A stretch of DNA of 64,000 nt, taken from assembly GCF_040869045.1 (NCBI RefSeq), contig NC_090322.1, positions 175,908,672 to 175,972,671 of the forward strand, read 5' to 3'. The notes beneath the pieces were generated by a model that saw nothing but the letters and a program-made list of their open reading frames with translations, was not told where the DNA came from and searched no databases. The stretch comes from Eurosta solidaginis. Its lineage: Eukaryota; Arthropoda; Insecta; Diptera; Tephritidae. Positions within the stretch are counted from its first letter, which is position 1. Each line of letters opens with the position of its first letter. Shown in pieces: positions 1 to 8,944 of the stretch. The position numbers and the translations under genes were made by a program.

Positions 1-315
1 TCTTAGAATCATCTGTAGATTACGTTTTTGCTATACTCCTGATGGAAAAAAAAATTTTACCCGCTCTAATATATATGTATATATATATATGGTATTTACA
101 TTGCAACCGGCGTTCTTCTATTTTGACCTTGTTGTGTTGTTGTATTTAAATAATGCGAACTAAATATACATTTATTAGAATAAAAATGAAACGACAAAAG
201 TGTGCATGCCTGGCCACGGCGCACATTAAATTAAAACAAAAAATCTTAGTGGTTGCGCATGGCAGACAACTTAATTATGCTGAGAATAGAATTGATTCGG
301 ATTTTTAGTGAGAGT
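1..315. other. AT-rich flank, nothing recognised
   Basis: AT-rich sequence with a short TATA run near 70-90. I see no coding signal, terminal repeat or RNA gene. It is the 5' flank of the RTE-like insertion. Confidence 0.5.
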
Positions 316-326
316 CAACACAGACA
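316..326 (+). repeat. Target-site duplication, left copy, of RTE copy 1
   Basis: The 11-mer CAACACAGACA is directly 5' of the element and recurs at 3263-3273 directly after its 3' AAGT tail. Such a flanking direct repeat is the product of target-primed reverse transcription. Confidence 0.85.
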
Positions 327-3262
327 GGAGGGTGGGGCCGTGTGTAGAAGTCCACGAAAGTGGGGAAAGCTTCTGACCGCCATTCACCTGGGAATGGCCA
401 GAGCGATTCTTTTGCATGCGGTTCAAGCAGCTCACTACTGCCGGTCGCTTGCGGCCAAGTATCCTCTGGATAGCCACTAAACACCCGTTTAGCTGTGAGC
501 TAATGTGAGAAGGCGACAACCTGGCTAGGCCACTCTGACATAATCGGTTTAAGGGCTAGCCGGGGGAGATTTCATCGGCAGCGTCTGTACACCTCTAGGT
601 GCGGCTGCAAGCGGGCGTCTGTCTTGGAGCAAGCGGCTCGCTATATAAACGTGCCAAGTAATATTTTCACCCCCGCTGAGCGGGTTGTGCGCTGGGCTTG
701 GGACCCGCCACGTAAAACCATACTCCAATGAAATATAACAACAAGCCTCGGGCAAAGAAGTTGTTTTTGGCCCTACAGTCGGAAAGTTCAGCCTACACAA
801 TGAAACTTCTCCTAACGGACTGAGGCTGATTGACTTTGCCGGTGCTCGAAACATGGTCATATCAAGCACGAGGTTCATGCATAAAAAGATACATCAAGCT
901 ACATGGCTGTCTCCTGATCGAAATACTCGCAATCAGATCGATCACGTTGTGATAGACGGACGGCATGCTTCCAGTGTTTTAGATGTGCGCACGATCCGTG
1001 GACCTAACATCGATTCGGACCATTATCTCGTTGCAGCCAAAACGCACCCGCCTCAACGCGGCTAAAAACAAGGAACAAAAAAACACAAGGAAAGCTAGAC
1101 GTCGAAAAGCTTCAATCACAACAGACTGCCAATGATTTCGCAACTCGACTCTCACACCTGCTCTCGGAGGGCACAACTCATCCTGAAGGAATACAGGAAC
1201 AGTGGGAGCATATCTCCAAAGCACTTCGTACTGCCGCCGAGGAAAAAATTGGTTACCGGCGGCCACGAAAACGCAACTGGTATGATGAAGAATGCCGCGT
1301 TGCAACCGAAAGAAAAGATGCTGCCTACAGGGCTACGTTAAAAGCGAGCGCGACAAGAGGAGTGTGTGAACGCTATCGTGAGTTGAAAAGGGAAGCGAGA
1401 CGCCTTTTCAGGAAGAAAAAAGCAGAAGCAGAAAGGCGTGAGTGCGAGGAGCTTGAGCTGCTAGCCACCAGGAATAACGCCCGAAAATTCTACCAAAAAA
1501 TACGGCGACAGACGGAAGGTTTTAAGACCGGGGCAAACTCCTGTAGGAATGAAAACGGCGACCTTGTAACTGATGTCCAGAGAGTGCTTAGATTATGGAG
1601 GGAGCACTTCTCTGCTCTCCTAAATGGAGGCAGCAATTCACGGCGCAGAGATGAAGAACCCGATCCCGCAATCGATGATGATGGAATATATGTCCCCCCG
1701 CCCGATTATGACGAAGTTAGAATAGCAATAACCAGATTGAAAAACAACAAGGCCGTGGGCGCTGATGGATTGCCTGCGGAGCTATTCAAGTTCGGCGGCG
1801 AGGAGTTGGTAAGGCGCATGCAGCAGCTTCTTAGCAAAATATGGGCGGACGAAAGCATGCCCGACGGTTGGAATCTAAGTGTTCTTTGCCCAGTCCACAA
1901 GAAGGGGAATACTGCAAAATGCACCAACTATCGTGGAATCAGCCTTCTTAATATCGCATATAAGGTTCTTTCAAGTGTATTGTGCGAAAGATTGAAGCCC
2001 ACCGTGAACCGGCTGATTGGATCTTATCAGTGCGGCTTCAGACCTGGTAAATCTACCATCGACCAGATTTTCACAATGCGCCAAATCTTGGAAAAAACCC
2101 GTGAAAAGAGAATCGACACACATCACCTCTTCGTCGACTTTAAAGCCGCCTTCGACAGCACGAAAAGGAGCTGCCTATATGCCGCTATGTCTGAATTTGG
2201 TTTCCCCGCAAAACTTATACGGCTGTGCAAAATGACGTTGAGCAACACCATCAGCTCAGTCAGAATTGGGAAGGACCTCTCCGAGCCGTTCGAAACTAAA
2301 CGAGGTTTCAGACAGGGTGACCCCCTATCGTGCGATTTCTTAAATTTGATGCTGGAGAAAATTATACTAGCTGCAGAACTTAACCGCACTGGAACAATAT
2401 ACTATAAAAGCGTGCAATTACTGGCATATGCTGATGACATTAATATCATCGGTCTAAACACCCGCGCTGTTAGTTCTGCTTACTCCAAGCTGGAAAAAGA
2501 AGCGGTAAAGATGGGTTTGATGGTGAATGAGGACAAAACGAAGTACCTGCTGTCATCGAGCAAAGAGTCAGCGCATATGCGCCTTGGCAACCACGCTACT
2601 GTTGGCAGCCATAATTTCGAAATAGTAAAATACTTCGTTTATTTGGGAACCAGCATCAACACTAGCAACAACATCAGCACTGAAATCCAGCGAAGAATCA
2701 ATCTTGCCAATAAATGCTACTTTGGACTAGGTAGGCAATTGAAAAGTAAAGTCCTCTCTCGGCGAACGAAAATCATACTCTACAAGTCACTTATCGTACC
2801 CGTCCTGCTATATGGGGCAGAAGCATGGACCATGACAACAGCAGATGAAGCGGCTTTGGGAGTGTTCGAGAGAAAAGTTCTTCGAAAGATTTATGGACCT
2901 CTACGCGTTGGCGATGGCGAGTACCGAAGAAGATTTAATGATGAGCTGTACGAGCTATACGCAGACATCAACATAGTCCAGCGAATTAAAACGCAGCGGC
3001 TGCGCTGGCTAGGCCATGTTATGCGAATGAAAGATGATGCTCCGGCCAAGAAAGTGTTTCTATCGGAACCCGCCTATGGAAGCAGAGGTAGAGGGCGGCC
3101 CCCACTCCGTTGGAAGGACCAGGTGGAAAACGATTTAAACTCCCTTGGTGTAACCAATTGGCGCCGGTTGGCAGAGCGAAGGAGCGACTGGCGCGCCTTG
3201 TTGGACGGCCATAACCGTTTAGACGGTTAAGCGCCAATTAAGTAAGTAAGTAAGTAAGTAAG
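327..3262 (+). mobile_element. RTE-like LINE, copy 1, internally deleted
   Basis: Non-LTR retrotransposon of about 2.94 kb, bounded by an 11-bp TSD. It has a ~400-nt 5' leader, one long reading frame, an almost absent 3'UTR and a 3' tail of (AAGT)n at about 3238-3262. A single ORF with a short-tandem-repeat tail and no RNase H is typical of the RTE clade; the clade call is from family knowledge, not a tree. Compared with copy 2 (10647-14033), about 494 bp is missing at about position 748, joined through a 2-bp GG overlap. This removes nearly all of the apurinic endonuclease domain. The element could not mobilise itself but still encodes an apparently whole RT. Confidence 0.9.
728..3230 (+). 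pseudogene. RTE-like endonuclease/reverse transcriptase, endonuclease deleted
   Basis: The ATG at 728 matches the ATG that opens the endonuclease ORF in copy 2, but the ~494-bp deletion at about 748 puts it out of frame. A second change is a 2-bp loss near 1045 relative to copy 2, followed by one extra A in the run at 1077-1083. From about 1050 to the TAA at 3230 the frame is open for roughly 725 codons. RT landmarks are intact: FVDFKAAFDS (motif A) at about 2130-2160, GFRQGDPLS at about 2305-2332, and the catalytic LLAYADD with YADD encoded at 2427-2438. The thumb and C-terminus follow, with RLRWLGHVMRM and GRGRPPLRW, ending at NRLDG. No cysteine-rich tail or RNase H is seen. Confidence 0.88.
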
Positions 3263-3273
3263 CAACACAGACA
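3263..3273 (+). repeat. Target-site duplication, right copy, of RTE copy 1
   Basis: CAACACAGACA, identical to 316-326, directly follows the AAGT-repeat tail. Confidence 0.85.
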
Positions 3274-3869
3274 TGCATACCTAATCGTATTTATTTATTT
3301 ATTTAACAATTAATCTGTAACGATTTTGGCTGAGATTTGATTTGAAACAATGAATATATGAACCATTTATATAATTTCTTTCAGTTTCAATATTCTTCTA
3401 CCATAAAACTTAACTAGGTTAGGTTACGTTAGGTTGATCGGGCAGCCCCGTGCTTGATTCCACGCCTTTCCTTCTTGGATAAGTATGTGTAGCCGTCGCC
3501 TTCTTTTAATCTCGCTCAATCTGATTGCGACGTCTATAGCACAAGCTTCGACGACAACTACTTCCGCCTGAAAAACGCTACGGTGATATGGCGGCATTTA
3601 GGAGTTGTTCATTTTCGGATCAACGTAATATATCACGGACCCTAGTCCGTACATTATTTTGGCATCATCCTTGGCCGCCGTTTCGGCACCCTTGCGCTCA
3701 GGGTTGGCGAAAGGCGTTGGTATGGTGGATAGGACTACCCACCCTGGAATTAGAAATAGTCGATCAAAACTATGTCAAATAGTCGATCAAATTACAATAA
3801 AAACTTCTTTACATTATTACTAGTCGATTGATTATTGATTATACCTAATTTTTAGAATAATATAATCCC
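3274..3869. other. Spacer with TTAGGTTAGGTT motif
   Basis: After a TTTA-rich stretch there is a TTAGGTTAGGTTACGTTAGG-type motif at about 3415-3435. A moderately GC-rich stretch at 3440-3770 follows. No frame in it gives a protein I recognise. It may be 3' sequence of the LINE scrap that follows on the - strand, but this is not shown. Confidence 0.3.
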
Positions 3870-4330
3870 TTATGCCTAGCAATTTTATCGCCGATCCAAA
3901 CTACCCACCAAGATTTTGCGCGTTTCGCCGGCCCTGCTTGCGCCAACCTTCCAACTTTATTGTAGCTGTAAGAGACCCATCGAAGCACAGGCAAGGAACT
4001 AGGTTATCTGTTTGTCCTATATATGATGACGCTATACTACTATGGCCGTATGGTATCCGCTGGTCTGGTTATTGCTATTTTCTTTGCCACCAGATCGACA
4101 GATGGTATCTGCAGAATCAGATACAGTGCAGCGTCCGAGGTTGTTTTCAGGGCTCCCGTTATACTAAGCATTGATAGCCTGTATACCCCCTGTATTATTC
4201 TGAAGAAAGCACATTTTTGTGTAGCCGTCCACTAAAAAATTACTCCATAGTAAAGGAAAGGCTTTACAATCGGCGTAAATATTTAATGAGAAAGAGAGGG
4301 CGACTGACCCCATTTACACCCCAGCATTAT
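3870..4330 (-). pseudogene. LINE scrap (R1/LOA-type C-terminal region)
   Basis: Reading the - strand gives the segment SMLSITGALKTTSDAAL, which matches the ITGA-(M/L)-(R/K)-TT block found between the RT and RNase H domains of R1/LOA/Jockey-type LINEs. A further tract resembling the start of an RNase H domain follows downstream, with stops and frame changes. No intact domain is present. The exact clade and both ends are uncertain. Confidence 0.5.
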
Positions 4331-4404
4331 TTTAAATGCATAAGGTGCCGTCGAGGTTTTCTTTAAAAATCAAAAAGTTTTGACTAAAAAAAAAAAGGAA
4401 TTAA

Positions 4405-4685
4405 ATGTGCTGATTTGGAGCTTTACGGCCAATGAATGTAAGGCAAAACAAATTCTTTAAACATTTTTTTCCTTCCTGTTCTCTCCTACGCGTTTCGATG
4501 CTGTCGCATCTTCTTCAGGGAGTATTCAGCTACTTAGTAATAACTAGAAAAACCCATACTTACTATGTCTATACCCACTGTACTTAACTTAAATTATTTA
4601 ATGTTGGTGGCTTTGTTGCCATCTCCGTACTGTCTGTTTTTTTTTGCCTTAAATTCGTCGGCCGTCGAGCTCCAAATCAGCACAT
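4405..4685 (-). mobile_element. 281-bp inverted-repeat element with a ribozyme-like core
   Basis: Perfect 18-bp terminal inverted repeats, ATGTGCTGATTTGGAGCT at 4405-4422 and its reverse complement at 4668-4685. A second, inner match is AAGGCAAAA against TTTTGCCTT. No ORF. The body carries a hammerhead-like fold on the - strand at 4483-4522 (separate entry). The family is not recognised. Penelope-like elements carry hammerheads in their terminal repeats, so a non-autonomous Penelope derivative is one explanation. No clear TSD was found. Confidence 0.65.
4483..4522 (-). ncRNA. Hammerhead-ribozyme-like motif
   Basis: Read 5'-3' on the - strand: stem I strand CTCC; core CTGAAGA (fits CUGANGA); one extra A; stem II GATGC-GACA-GCATC (5 bp, 4-nt loop); GAA; stem III strands within ACGCGT; then A as the nucleotide after U16.1; then GGAG, which pairs perfectly with CTCC. 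All invariant core positions are present. The departure from the textbook fold is one unpaired A before stem II. Stem III is self-complementary (ACGCGT) with no room for a loop, which would favour pairing between two molecules. Dimeric action is known for hammerheads with minimal stem III. Activity is inferred only. Confidence 0.6.
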
Positions 4686-4689
4686 ATAA

Positions 4690-5560
4690 AACTGACATTT
4701 TGGCCCAATTTTAAAAAGAAATTAATTTTTCTTGTGTTTTTTTTTTAACTAACTTCCTTAATCTCTGTCAATATCTGTCAATTACAACTAATTAATAATT
4801 TCATTCAAAGAATACCTATGAAATCTGTTAATATAACAGATTTCTGTTAACATTAGGATAACGGTAACGGTTGATATGACAGAGTCGTCTGTAGCACGAT
4901 AGTCATAAGAACAAAGAGTAGTAAGCGCCGTGAGCGTAAGTTTCTCTTTGAAGTAAGTTAATGCATTTTGATAATATTGACAGTTGTTCGCTATAGAAAT
5001 GACCAATGAAATCAGCTCTTTTAACAGAACAATTAAGATTAAGAATTTTCTGTTGGAATAAGTAAACAAATTTGTTTTCTTGACAAAAAGCTCTGTTGAA
5101 TTAACCATAATGCAATCAATTTTACTGAATATGTGTCAACTCAAGAACAATAAGCAATATTTGTTGACTCTACTAGCTTCATTTCTTTCGGTGAAACATG
5201 GTTCATATAAGCTTTTATGAAAGTGGGCGTTGCTCCCAACGAATACGCTCCATGGCAAGAGTAAATGTACAAGTTATATATGGTATACCTATATGTAGTT
5301 GTTAAGATCAACTAAAGAGAGTGAAGCCAATTAAATTTATATATTATATATTATATTATTTTATTATTATTATTATATATATTTTTTTTAATTGGGCGTG
5401 GTAGTCAACCGATTTTGATAATATTCACCTGGTATACGCTAAGTTCATAGCAAGAATAACACGTTTGCCAAATTTCAACAGAATATATTCGGCGGATTTT
5501 GATTTAAGGCTTATAAAAGGTTAACATTTCCTTCTTTTACTTTGATATATGAAAATCTAT
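4690..5560. other. AT-rich spacer with a weak DINE-like fragment
   Basis: Mostly AT-rich. At about 5217-5260 and 5390-5520 there are short stretches (GTGGGCGT..., GGGCGTGGTAG...TTTGCCAAATTTC) that resemble the interior of the DINE-1-like family, but no terminal hairpin or GTCC core. A TATT-rich simple run lies at 5335-5385. No gene is seen. Confidence 0.35.
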
Positions 5561-5561
5561 A

Positions 5562-5746
5562 GCCATCATCTATAGCCAAGATCCTGAGTCAGATCAATAG
5601 TTTTGCATGTAAATGCAACAACAATGATTTAAGCCAGATAAATCCAGATAGAAGTCTGGTTCAATTTGTGAACCAGATAATAATTGTTAGTTTCTTATCT
5701 TTAGTTTGGCAACGCTGCCTTTATTAAACCTACTTTTTTTCGAAAA
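5562..5746 (+). repeat. 185-bp dispersed repeat, copy 1
   Basis: Strong similarity, in the same orientation, to 56850-57033. Shared blocks include GATAGAAGTCTGGTTCAATT, the CCAGATAATAATT stretch and the AGTTTGGCAACGC stretch. No TIR, tail or ORF was recognised, so the class is unknown. Flanking sequence beyond the block differs between copies. Confidence 0.65.
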
Positions 5747-6120
5747 TAGAAATACAATGGCGACATCTAATATGGCTGAATATATCTCGATTCAAGTAAA
5801 TTTGGCTAAAATAAATCAATCGGTGTGATGTCCAATTTGAAAAAGAATGTTTCATTTAGCAGCATTTTACAAACAAACAACAATAACAAAGCACTGTAAT
5901 CGTAATCTACCATAAAATATTTGTAAAGCAGTCAAGCTGAGCTTAAATTCTTATCCAAATATGTAAAGAGATAATAAATTCCAAACCGCGTGCACAGGTA
6001 TTTTCTGCATTGTTGTTATTGTACATACATACACATTTGTTTGAAGTGTACGGGCTACTGGGCCATACCAAACACGTCACAGTCATAACCAAATGCTTAA
6101 GGTAGCGCCGCAATGTGGTT

Positions 6121-6616
6121 TTTTATACTCAGCTGAGCAGAGCTCACAGGGTATATTAATTTTGTTCGCATAACGGTACCCCGTAACGGCATAAACTAAT
6201 CGAGATAGATATAGACTTCTATATATCAAAATTATCTGGGCGAAAAAAGAAATTCATTTAGCCATGTCCGTCCGTCCGTAAACACGATAACTTGAGTAAA
6301 TTTTGAGGTATCTTAATTACATTTGGTATGTAAGTTCCTTAACGAAATCGGACCATAACCACGCCCACTTTTTCGATATAGAAAATTCCGAAAAACCGAA
6401 AAAGTGCGATAATTGATTACCAAAGACGGATAAAGCGATGAAACTTGGTAGGTGGGTTGACCTTATGACGCAGAATAGAAAATTAGTAAAATTTTTGGGA
6501 AATGGGCGTGGCACCGCCCACTTTTAAAAGAAGGTAATTTAAAAGTTCTGCAAGCTGTAATTTGGCAGCTGAGTATGTAATGTTCGGTTACACCCGAACT
6601 TAGCCTTCCTTACTTG
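6121..6616 (+). mobile_element. DINE-1/Helentron-like element, short copy
   Basis: Starts TATACTCAGCTGAGCAG at 6124. It has a CCGTCCGTCCGT microsatellite core at about 6267-6280 and a GGGCGTGGCACCGCCC block at about 6504. The 3' end has a sub-terminal inverted copy CAGCTGAGTA followed by the hairpin GTTCGGTTACACCCGAAC (6582-6599) and ends ...CTTACTTG. A 5' sub-terminal repeat, a GTCY microsatellite core and a 3' stem-loop match the described architecture of DINE-1 (Helentron-associated) elements. No coding capacity. At about 0.5 kb it is an internally deleted form of the longer copies at 47.1 and 61.8 kb. Confidence 0.8.
6582..6599 (+). other. 3' terminal hairpin of DINE-1-like element
   Basis: GTTCGG and CCGAAC are inverted repeats around TTACAC, located 16 nt from the element end. 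The same hairpin is kept at 43745-43762 (+) and 61797-61814 (-). Confidence 0.8.
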
Positions 6617-6619
6617 TTT

Positions 6620-7425
6620 TGTTTTACATTTGTATGGTTACATTTGTTAGCATTGTTGTGGTTGTTGGTGGTATGGCTGTGGTATGGATGTATGTGTCTG
6701 TATTTTTGTATGAGCTTATTACATTAAAATTCAAATATTTCGAATTGATTTAGATGGTCAAGGTTAGGCAAGATGTTGTGGTTATTAGCCGTAATCTTTT
6801 TTAAGCAAGTTACAAAAATAAAGAACGATGAATATAATATACAATTTTCTAAGTACATACAAACATCTCTTCTACACGCAAAAACAACTTGCCCTAAAGA
6901 AGAAAAAAATCTATCGTTATATGAACACATTTTTACTTCAAATAATTCTTTTGAGTGTGGAATTCTCCAAGGTTGGCATTGGAAAATTTTAAATTTATGT
7001 TGCATATACGAAAGGGTTATATAAAAGAAATTTATTTAGGGCGACATCTGACAAAATTTTTTCCATCCACTCTGATTCATGTACTGGTGCGTAAAACAAC
7101 CAAAGCGGCATGAGTAATACCAACCAAACTCGTAATATTAGCTAAAATATTGATAAATTGAAGATTTTCCAATTTTTTTTTGCTGTGAATGAAGTCAGGC
7201 CGATCGAAATAAAGGAAAGAAAAAATTTTTGAAATCGGTCAAACCGTTTTTGAGTAATAGCTAAAATATTTTTTAATTGAAGTTTTTTAAATAAATTTTT
7301 TTGTCGCAAATGATCGCTGAATCAGATCGAAAATAATAGAAAAAAAATTATTCAAATCGGTGTAGCCGTTTTTCAGTTTTGAACGACTTAACGCACACAA
7401 ATTCATTTTTATATACATACATAGA
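6620..7425. other. AT-rich spacer, no gene recognised
   Basis: AT-rich sequence. Around 7040-7380 the phrases AAATCGGTCAAACCG and AAATCGGTGTAGCCG look like degenerate repeats of one unit, each near a GAAAA-rich stretch. Two overlapping small ORFs here are on opposite strands and match nothing I know. Confidence 0.35.
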
Positions 7426-7429
7426 TTGA

Positions 7430-7900
7430 GTGTTTTTTTTTTTTTAATCATGAAAATTTTTTTGGAAACAGTGTCGCACTTAACAAAAGTAGTGAAATAC
7501 CCTGCAGTACATTTTACTCTATACAACTCTAAAAATGAGTTCTCCCAGGCATCGCAACATAAAAAAAACTTTTTAACAATAAAATTCAAAAGTAAAATTT
7601 TTTCTGGCTTTACAGAAATATAAAAATTTTTATACTTTTTTTGCTATTACAATAAAAGCTAAAGTCTAATTTTTTTATTTTAACAATAACAGTCAAATTT
7701 TTTTATTTATTTTTACTTTAAAAAGGCAAAATTTTACTATTTTTTTAGTTTTACAATAAAATGTTGCAAGTTCAAGTTTCATTATTTCTTTACTTTAACA
7801 ACGAAAGCCCAAATGTTCCAGTTAATTTTTTTTTGACGATAAAAGTAAAATATTTACTGTTTTTTTCTTTTATAATAAAAGCAAAATTTTACTGTGTTTT
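7430..7900 (+). repeat. AT-rich minisatellite, left part
   Basis: Degenerate tandem copies of a ~45-50-bp unit whose recurring words are TTTTACTGTTTTT, TTTTACAATAAAA and AGTCAAA. The same unit resumes at 10490-10646 and again at 14044-14960. One ancestral array has therefore been split by the elements at 7901-10489 and 10647-14033. Confidence 0.7.
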
Positions 7901-8498
7901 TATACTCAGAGTGCTTTGTACACAGAGTATATTAACTTTGATTGGGTAACGGTTGCTTGTACAGGTATAAAGGAATCGAGATAGATATAGGCTTCCATAT
8001 ATCAAAATCATCAGTATCGAAAAAACATTTGATTGAGACATGTCCGTCCGTCCGTCTGTCCGTTAACACGCTAACTTGAGTAAATATTGAGATATCTTCA
8101 CCAAATTTGGTACACTAGCTTATCTGGACCCAGAATAGATTGGTATTGAAAATGAGCGAAATCGGATGATAACCACGCCCACTTTTTATATATGGGGTAA
8201 AGTATATCAACCGTTCCACTTAAAAAGCTTCACCGCTTCGATTTGAATGAAATTTTGTGAAATTGCTGTGCTATATAGTAGTGTTAATTTCACTTAAGTA
8301 CGCTCCTAAATTTTGGATGGTTACGGAGATATAAGCGTCTGAATTCTCAATTTTTTTGTGGACGCCTTTTTTCTATAAATCATAAGTCTGTTGTTGGGTT
8401 TTTTTTGCGATCAGTTCAATAATTTTTATTTTTTTATGATTTGTAGGCTAGTCTGATCTAATTTATGCTGGTGCAAATAAAACGCTTAATTCACCTTA

Positions 8499-8541
8499 CG
8501 CCCGACGTTTCGCTGAATATTTCAGCATCCTCAGGGGCAAC
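8499..8541 (-). ncRNA. Hammerhead-like motif in Penelope-like fragment
   Basis: On the - strand: CTGAGGA core (8534-8528), one extra T, a perfect 6-bp stem GCTGAA-ATA-TTCAGC, GAA, then stem III ACG-TCGGG-CGT followed by A. Stem I is weak: GG/CC plus G-U pairs, with a mismatch next to the cleavage site. The core is conserved but stem I looks decayed. The same one-nucleotide insertion before stem II occurs in the 4483-4522 motif. Confidence 0.5.
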
Positions 8542-8677
8542 ACTATTTATTTTCAAATTAAATAAACAAACAAAAAATATTTTATGTTGAAAAGCACATA
8601 CATATAAATTAACACAGTAGTTTTAAAGTAAACAAAAATTCTACACTTACAACAATATCGGACAATATTAACATTAC

Positions 8678-8944
8678 TTATCTACCTTGTGTGGTAGTCT
8701 TGTCATAACTAATTTGTTTTCTGTTTAGACAAAGCATGTATGCTGCGGCAATATTATCGCTATCTTCCTTCTTGTTCATGGCCCTTTCTCTGTTTTCTAA
8801 AATGTGCAAGCTTTCCAAGGTATATCTCATCATTTCTCTTTTCTCCTTATCAATAATTGTCGTGTAAAATCTGCTGTATGGCCGTTGCTAATCATATGTT
8901 GTAATAGGGCTGTAGTGGGTTTTTGTTTTTTTATGTCTGCTTCG
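8678..8944 (-). pseudogene. Penelope-like element C-terminus (GIY-YIG region)
   Basis: The - strand from 8944 reads TTALLQHMISNGHTADFT, then after a 1-nt frameshift near 8864 continues as TTIIDKEKREMMRYTLESLH and ILENRERAMNKKEDSDNI to a TAA at 8678-8680. The GHT-x-DF word followed by E...R...LE...HI...N...NK..D is the conserved C-terminal part of Penelope-like GIY-YIG endonucleases. The RT domain and the GIY-YIG motif itself are missing because of 5' truncation. Non-functional. Confidence 0.75.

Larger units (their letters stand above)
8391..8944 (-). mobile_element. 5'-truncated Penelope-like element
   Basis: An insertion found only in the left arm of the foldback. On the - strand it encodes the end of a GIY-YIG endonuclease-type region (separate entry). 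About 140 bp after the stop comes a hammerhead-like motif, then a T-rich end. Order and orientation fit the 3' part of a Penelope-like element with its terminal repeat. Short TGT/GTG words at the junctions may be remnants of a TSD. Confidence 0.7.

Noticed and set aside
3415..3435. Telomeric TTAGG repeats
   Set aside because: Only a few TTAGGT words. Higher flies lack TTAGG telomeres and this phrase is common in fly intergenic and LINE 3' sequence.
4405..4685. Standard TIR DNA transposon only
   Set aside because: The TIRs are real, but the ordered hammerhead pairing inside is not explained by that label alone, so it is reported separately.
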